DNA of 64,000 nucleotides. Source: Marsupella aquatica. Lineage: Eukaryota; Marchantiophyta. The DNA lies in assembly GCA_973895155.1 (NCBI GenBank), contig OZ316898.1:9362001-9426000 (forward strand), written 5' to 3'. Position numbers and translations under genes: made by a program. The notes under the pieces were generated by a model. It searched no databases. It was not told the DNA's origin and was given only the letters and a program-made list of their open reading frames with translations. Below, in pieces: positions 61,177-64,000 of this stretch (within the stretch, counting starts at the first letter, position 1; the number at the start of each line of letters is the position of its first letter).

Positions 61177-62514
61177 TCAGCCACGACCACCACCTCTACC
61201 TCCTCTTCCCTGATCATGTGTGCGTTGTCCTCCTCTCCGTAACTCAGGATGGAGTGAAAAAAATCTATCCTTGGTGTGTCCAGGAGCTCCACAATGATCA
61301 CATTGTCGCTGATCAGGTGCTGAGGCCCCTCCTGACCCTCTATGATCAGGGCAATACCGCTGCGCATGATCCCCACCACAGGTCCAACATCCAGACTGTT
61401 GTCCAACATAGGAAGACACAGGTCTCTGACTGGTAGATTCCCGTGCAATGGGCTTCTCCCTCTGACTCTTACGTGCAGTAGGCTGTGATGTGGGTGTAGA
61501 TGCAGCCTTTGGTGCTTCCTTGGCAAACCCGGAAGTCACCACTTTCTCATTCACCATATTGAGCTCAATGCGCTCTGAAAGTGTAAAAACAACTGCCAAT
61601 GTGGGATCTGCATCCCTAAGTAGAGTGACATCTCTCACTCTGCGTCGCAATTCTCTATCCAGAATTGCATACCAAAATTGGACTGCCTGAGCCTCTGTCA
61701 CTCCCTTAGTGACAGTGATCAATCTACGCATACGAGTGTATGCCTCACGTAGACTCTCTCCAGTCTTGCGCTAAAACTCTTGGAGACCCTTCAACTTATC
61801 AGTCCTCACACCCTGATAGTTTTGCTTTGATACTTCAAAGAACTCCACCACAGGGTTAAATATTGGCGTAACTCCAACCCCCGTTACAACCGCATCGGTA
61901 GGAGTAGCGGTGGATGTTGTTGGAGTGGTACTGGTAGATGGTGTGCCACTCTGGCTAGTGCTGCTAGAAGAAGCAACAGCTGTAGCGATGGGTTGGGCAG
62001 CCGCTCTAGTGCCATAGGTGATGGACACATAATTAGGTGACCAATGTTGCCTCCATGCCTCAATCTCAACCAAATGAGCCTTCCAAAACTCATGGTAGTC
62101 ATCCATGGGTGGCCCCTCCAAATGCTGAAATAATCCCTTCCATGCCATGAAAGGGGTAAACAACGTGGCATTACGTAATGACTGCATATCGCACCACGTA
62201 TCAAACTCCTGGATGAAGTCATCCAGATCAATCGTGCCAACTGCACCAGAGTATCGTCGTGGGCCCTTTGTAGCCCCGTACATCTCTTCCATGTCCCACA
62301 ACAAAGGTGAAATCACCTGATGACAAGGAGAACTGGTCATAGAGTCCTCGTCATAATCACAATCTGAAGCTGCATTTGCAATTGTTATCATTGTTGTTGG
62401 CCGAAAGGGCACCCCACTTCGAGTGAAATCGGTCCTCTGTTCCTCAGACAGTCCCGTAGCACCCGAAGAATCCGTGATGATAAATCTACCCTAAATCATC
62501 ACCATCACCTTCAT
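61177..62514 (-). pseudogene. Gag (capsid and nucleocapsid)
   Basis: One frame from ATG 62514 with TAG at 62491, TAG at 61771 and TGA at 61177. The N-terminal part has an acidic stretch and a capsid-like helical region (DLDDFIQEFDTWCDM, MAWKGLFQHLEG). After a Ser/Thr/Pro linker comes a conserved RT-gag segment (GESLREAYTRM...FWYAILDRELRRRV). Two zinc knuckles follow: CWTCGGDHAQRYC (one residue short of standard spacing) and CDHCGAPGHTKDRF, whose last Cys is Phe. It ends in a Gly/Arg-rich tail. Gag would package element RNA. Confidence 0.85.
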
Positions 62515-62712
62515 AATAGGCTTCACAATGCCCCAAGGTTGTAGCTAAGAATCCATGCAAAATTAATCCAATCTATGCATCTAGATGGATTCAGAAGTAT
62601 CCAAAACCTCTTTGATTTGGCCCAAAATAGGTCTCTAGACAAACTAATAAGTGTATAAAGCCCCATGGCCCTTTAACTTAGACAACAAGTTGTGAAAGCT
62701 TGTGTGTACACT

Positions 62713-62796
62713 GCATGCCATAAGAACTCCATGGTTAAGCACGCGCAGGAGGAATAGCTTTGGGATGGGTGACCTCCCCCCTTGGAGTTATGCACC
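62713..62796 (+). repeat. 5S rRNA-derived segment
   Basis: The 3' two thirds of a plant 5S rRNA is recognisable: gaactccatggttaagc (5S: gaactccgcagttaagc), then gggatgggtgacctcc, identical over the internal promoter C-box core. The 5' third is not recognisable. It is on the plus strand, antisense to the retrotransposon genes. It is too diverged for a functional 5S gene; a 5S-derived SINE or a 5S-carrying LTR fragment (as in Cassandra elements) are the alternatives. Confidence 0.75.
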
Positions 62797-63029
62797 AACT
62801 TAGGCACTCCAAACCAACCAATTGTCAACTACTCCTCACGTACCAACAAGCGACCTTGCGGCCTGCTCTGGTCTGGCTCTTGTTCCGCCCTCATGCCCCT
62901 CGTCACGAGTCGCTTTGAAACGCCGAGATGAGCCTGAGGGAGCCCTTCACACCCGCCACACTTCGCTACGTCGGGGTGAACCTCCAATTCAAATCCATTC
63001 AATAGTCATCCGAACGCCCGGTCCACAAG

Positions 63030-63472
63030 TTGGAGTGGGATGATCCCAGTCCAAGTCCTTCACGTTCTCTACACAGGTGAAGTCGTCAAGATACAGTTGG
63101 ATTGGGTTGATCCTAATCCAAAGCCACTTCAAGGTCCAGATGAGGTCTCTGGACACGCCAACATACAGTTGGATTGGGATGATCCCAATCCAATTTCACC
63201 TTCGCCCAAAATCAAGTCTCCAACGTTGTCAATGTACAGTTGGATTGGGATGATCCCAGTCCAACTTCAACTTCAAGTCCAAATGGGGTCCGAAGTTACC
63301 AATGTATAGTTGGATTGGGATGATCCTAGTCCAAATCCAACTTTGAGTCAAAATGCGGTCTCAAGATACAACCCACAATTGGACTCGGATGATCCCAATC
63401 CAAATCCAACTTTGAGTCAAAATGAAGTCTCAAGAGACAACCCACGATTGGACTCGGATGATCCCAGTCCAA
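63030..63472. repeat. Array of seven 25-bp palindromes at about 70-bp spacing
   Basis: Copies at 63030-63054, 63097-63121, 63169-63193, 63240-63264, 63310-63334, 63379-63403 and 63448-63472. The consensus ttggattgggatgatcccaa plus tccaa is almost perfectly self-complementary about its central base. Spacings are 67, 72, 71, 70, 69 and 69 bases. The intervening DNA is also similar between the last copies. Frames on both strands here (LDWDDPNP-type repeats) are by-products of the palindromes. Confidence 0.9.
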
Positions 63473-64000
63473 AACAAGGCGCGCCACAAAACACGTCGCA
63501 ATTCTCGGACCAAAACACTGTTCAACAATATTGTCATTTTCCTTGTGCCCTAGGTCGCTGCCGCACCTCGTCGCAACGCGGACTCCATCGTGACGCCGAC
63601 AACACAATTCACCAACATTTGATTGTCACTTTCTTCGTAAAAGTGTACAATCCATCAACGAATCTCAAATCCGCAATAACCTTTGTGATGCTGCAACGCA
63701 ATCGGTAAGGACTAGAACTCTAAAAACACAATGTAGCAACTATCACTCGAGGCGCCTTCTGATCTTCGATCAGTCCCTCATTGCCATAGCTTCGAGAAGC
63801 TCCAAATGTCAATCCGGTAATCAACTCCAGAGAGGACTTCAATGAACAAACTATCAGAGAGCTTCAAACAGCACCAAGCTGTACTCTCAGAGCAATCAAT
63901 AGCTCACAATCTCCAATCTACCAATGGCTGATCTGACTTGAGCTACCACAAGTCAACCAGCAAGATCTCAACAATCCAAGCTACCATGGATCAATTATGC

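Larger units (their letters stand above)
55241..64000 (-). mobile_element. Ty3/gypsy-type retrotransposon encoding a DNA methyltransferase and PHD finger (5' end off window)
   Basis: Minus-strand order: leader (64000 to 62515), gag (62514 to about 60950), protease, C5 cytosine methyltransferase, reverse transcriptase, RNase H, integrase, PHD finger (to 55417), then a possible polypurine tract near 55245. The order PR-RT-RH-IN is that of Ty3/gypsy. The methyltransferase lies between PR and RT in the same frame, so it was part of the pol polyprotein. Gag and integrase share one frame and PR to RNase H another, with shifts near 60950 and 56690. Fifteen in-frame stops show that this copy is dead. 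The 5' LTR and primer-binding site are not in the window. Confidence 0.92.
62515..64000 (-). other. Leader of the retrotransposon (incomplete)
   Basis: No intact gene. It holds a 5S rRNA-derived segment, a palindrome array and, from 63480 to 64000, non-repetitive sequence. I found no primer-binding site complementary to initiator tRNA and no copy of the 54.7-kb LTR-like repeat, so the LTR should lie past 64000, or the element has another LTR. Confidence 0.5.

Noticed and set aside
62713-62796. Functional 5S rRNA gene
   Set aside because: Only the 3' two thirds is recognisable and it carries many substitutions.
63310-63708. 132-aa frame with DWDDPSPNP repeats
   Set aside because: It is read from a palindrome array and appears on both strands for that reason; not a gene.

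Overview
The window looks like nuclear DNA of a land plant. Genes have many short GT-AG introns, all five recognisable genes have clear plant counterparts (MIC60, a UPF0548 protein, TIM10, an HDA15-type deacetylase, a type II PI4-kinase gamma), and they are separated by kilobases of decayed transposons and minisatellites. A seed-free plant (bryophyte, lycophyte or fern) fits the mix, but the sequence alone does not fix the species.

Layout. 1-5.7 kb: no gene I can support; duplicated GC-rich modules, a 36-bp minisatellite and an 18-G run. 6.6-12.7 kb (+): MIC60/mitofilin, ten coding exons, all introns in phase 0. 14.8-16.2 kb (-): a four-exon UPF0548 (DUF1990) gene, tail-to-tail with MIC60. 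17 kb: a tRNA-like SINE. 18.9-19.1 kb (+): intronless TIM10. 21.6-23.0 kb (+): a broken open frame of unknown family. 23.2-23.95 kb: a small inverted-repeat transposon just upstream of 24.1-31.6 kb (+), an HDA15-like histone deacetylase with a RanBP2 zinc finger. 34.7-39.0 kb (-): a 5'-truncated LINE bounded by a 14-bp target-site duplication. 40.5-42.9 kb: three tandem-repeat blocks. 45.7-48.1 kb (-): PI4-kinase gamma in two coding exons. 51.6-55.2 kb: diverged duplications including three copies of an LTR-like sequence.

55.2-64 kb (-): the most interesting object, a large Ty3/gypsy-type retrotransposon whose 5' end lies beyond the window. Its order is gag - protease - C5 cytosine DNA methyltransferase (DNMT3-like motif order) - reverse transcriptase - RNase H - integrase - PHD finger. 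It therefore carries both a DNA-methylation 'writer' inside pol and a histone-type 'reader' at the integrase C-terminus. The reading frame is broken by fifteen in-frame stops, ten TAG and five TGA but no TAA, the pattern expected if CAG and CGA codons lost methylated cytosines by deamination. Its leader also holds seven 25-bp palindromes at about 70-bp spacing and a 5S rRNA-derived segment.

The host genes do not form a pathway. Two (MIC60, TIM10) serve the mitochondrial inner membrane and intermembrane space; the others act in chromatin and phosphoinositide or protein-kinase signalling.
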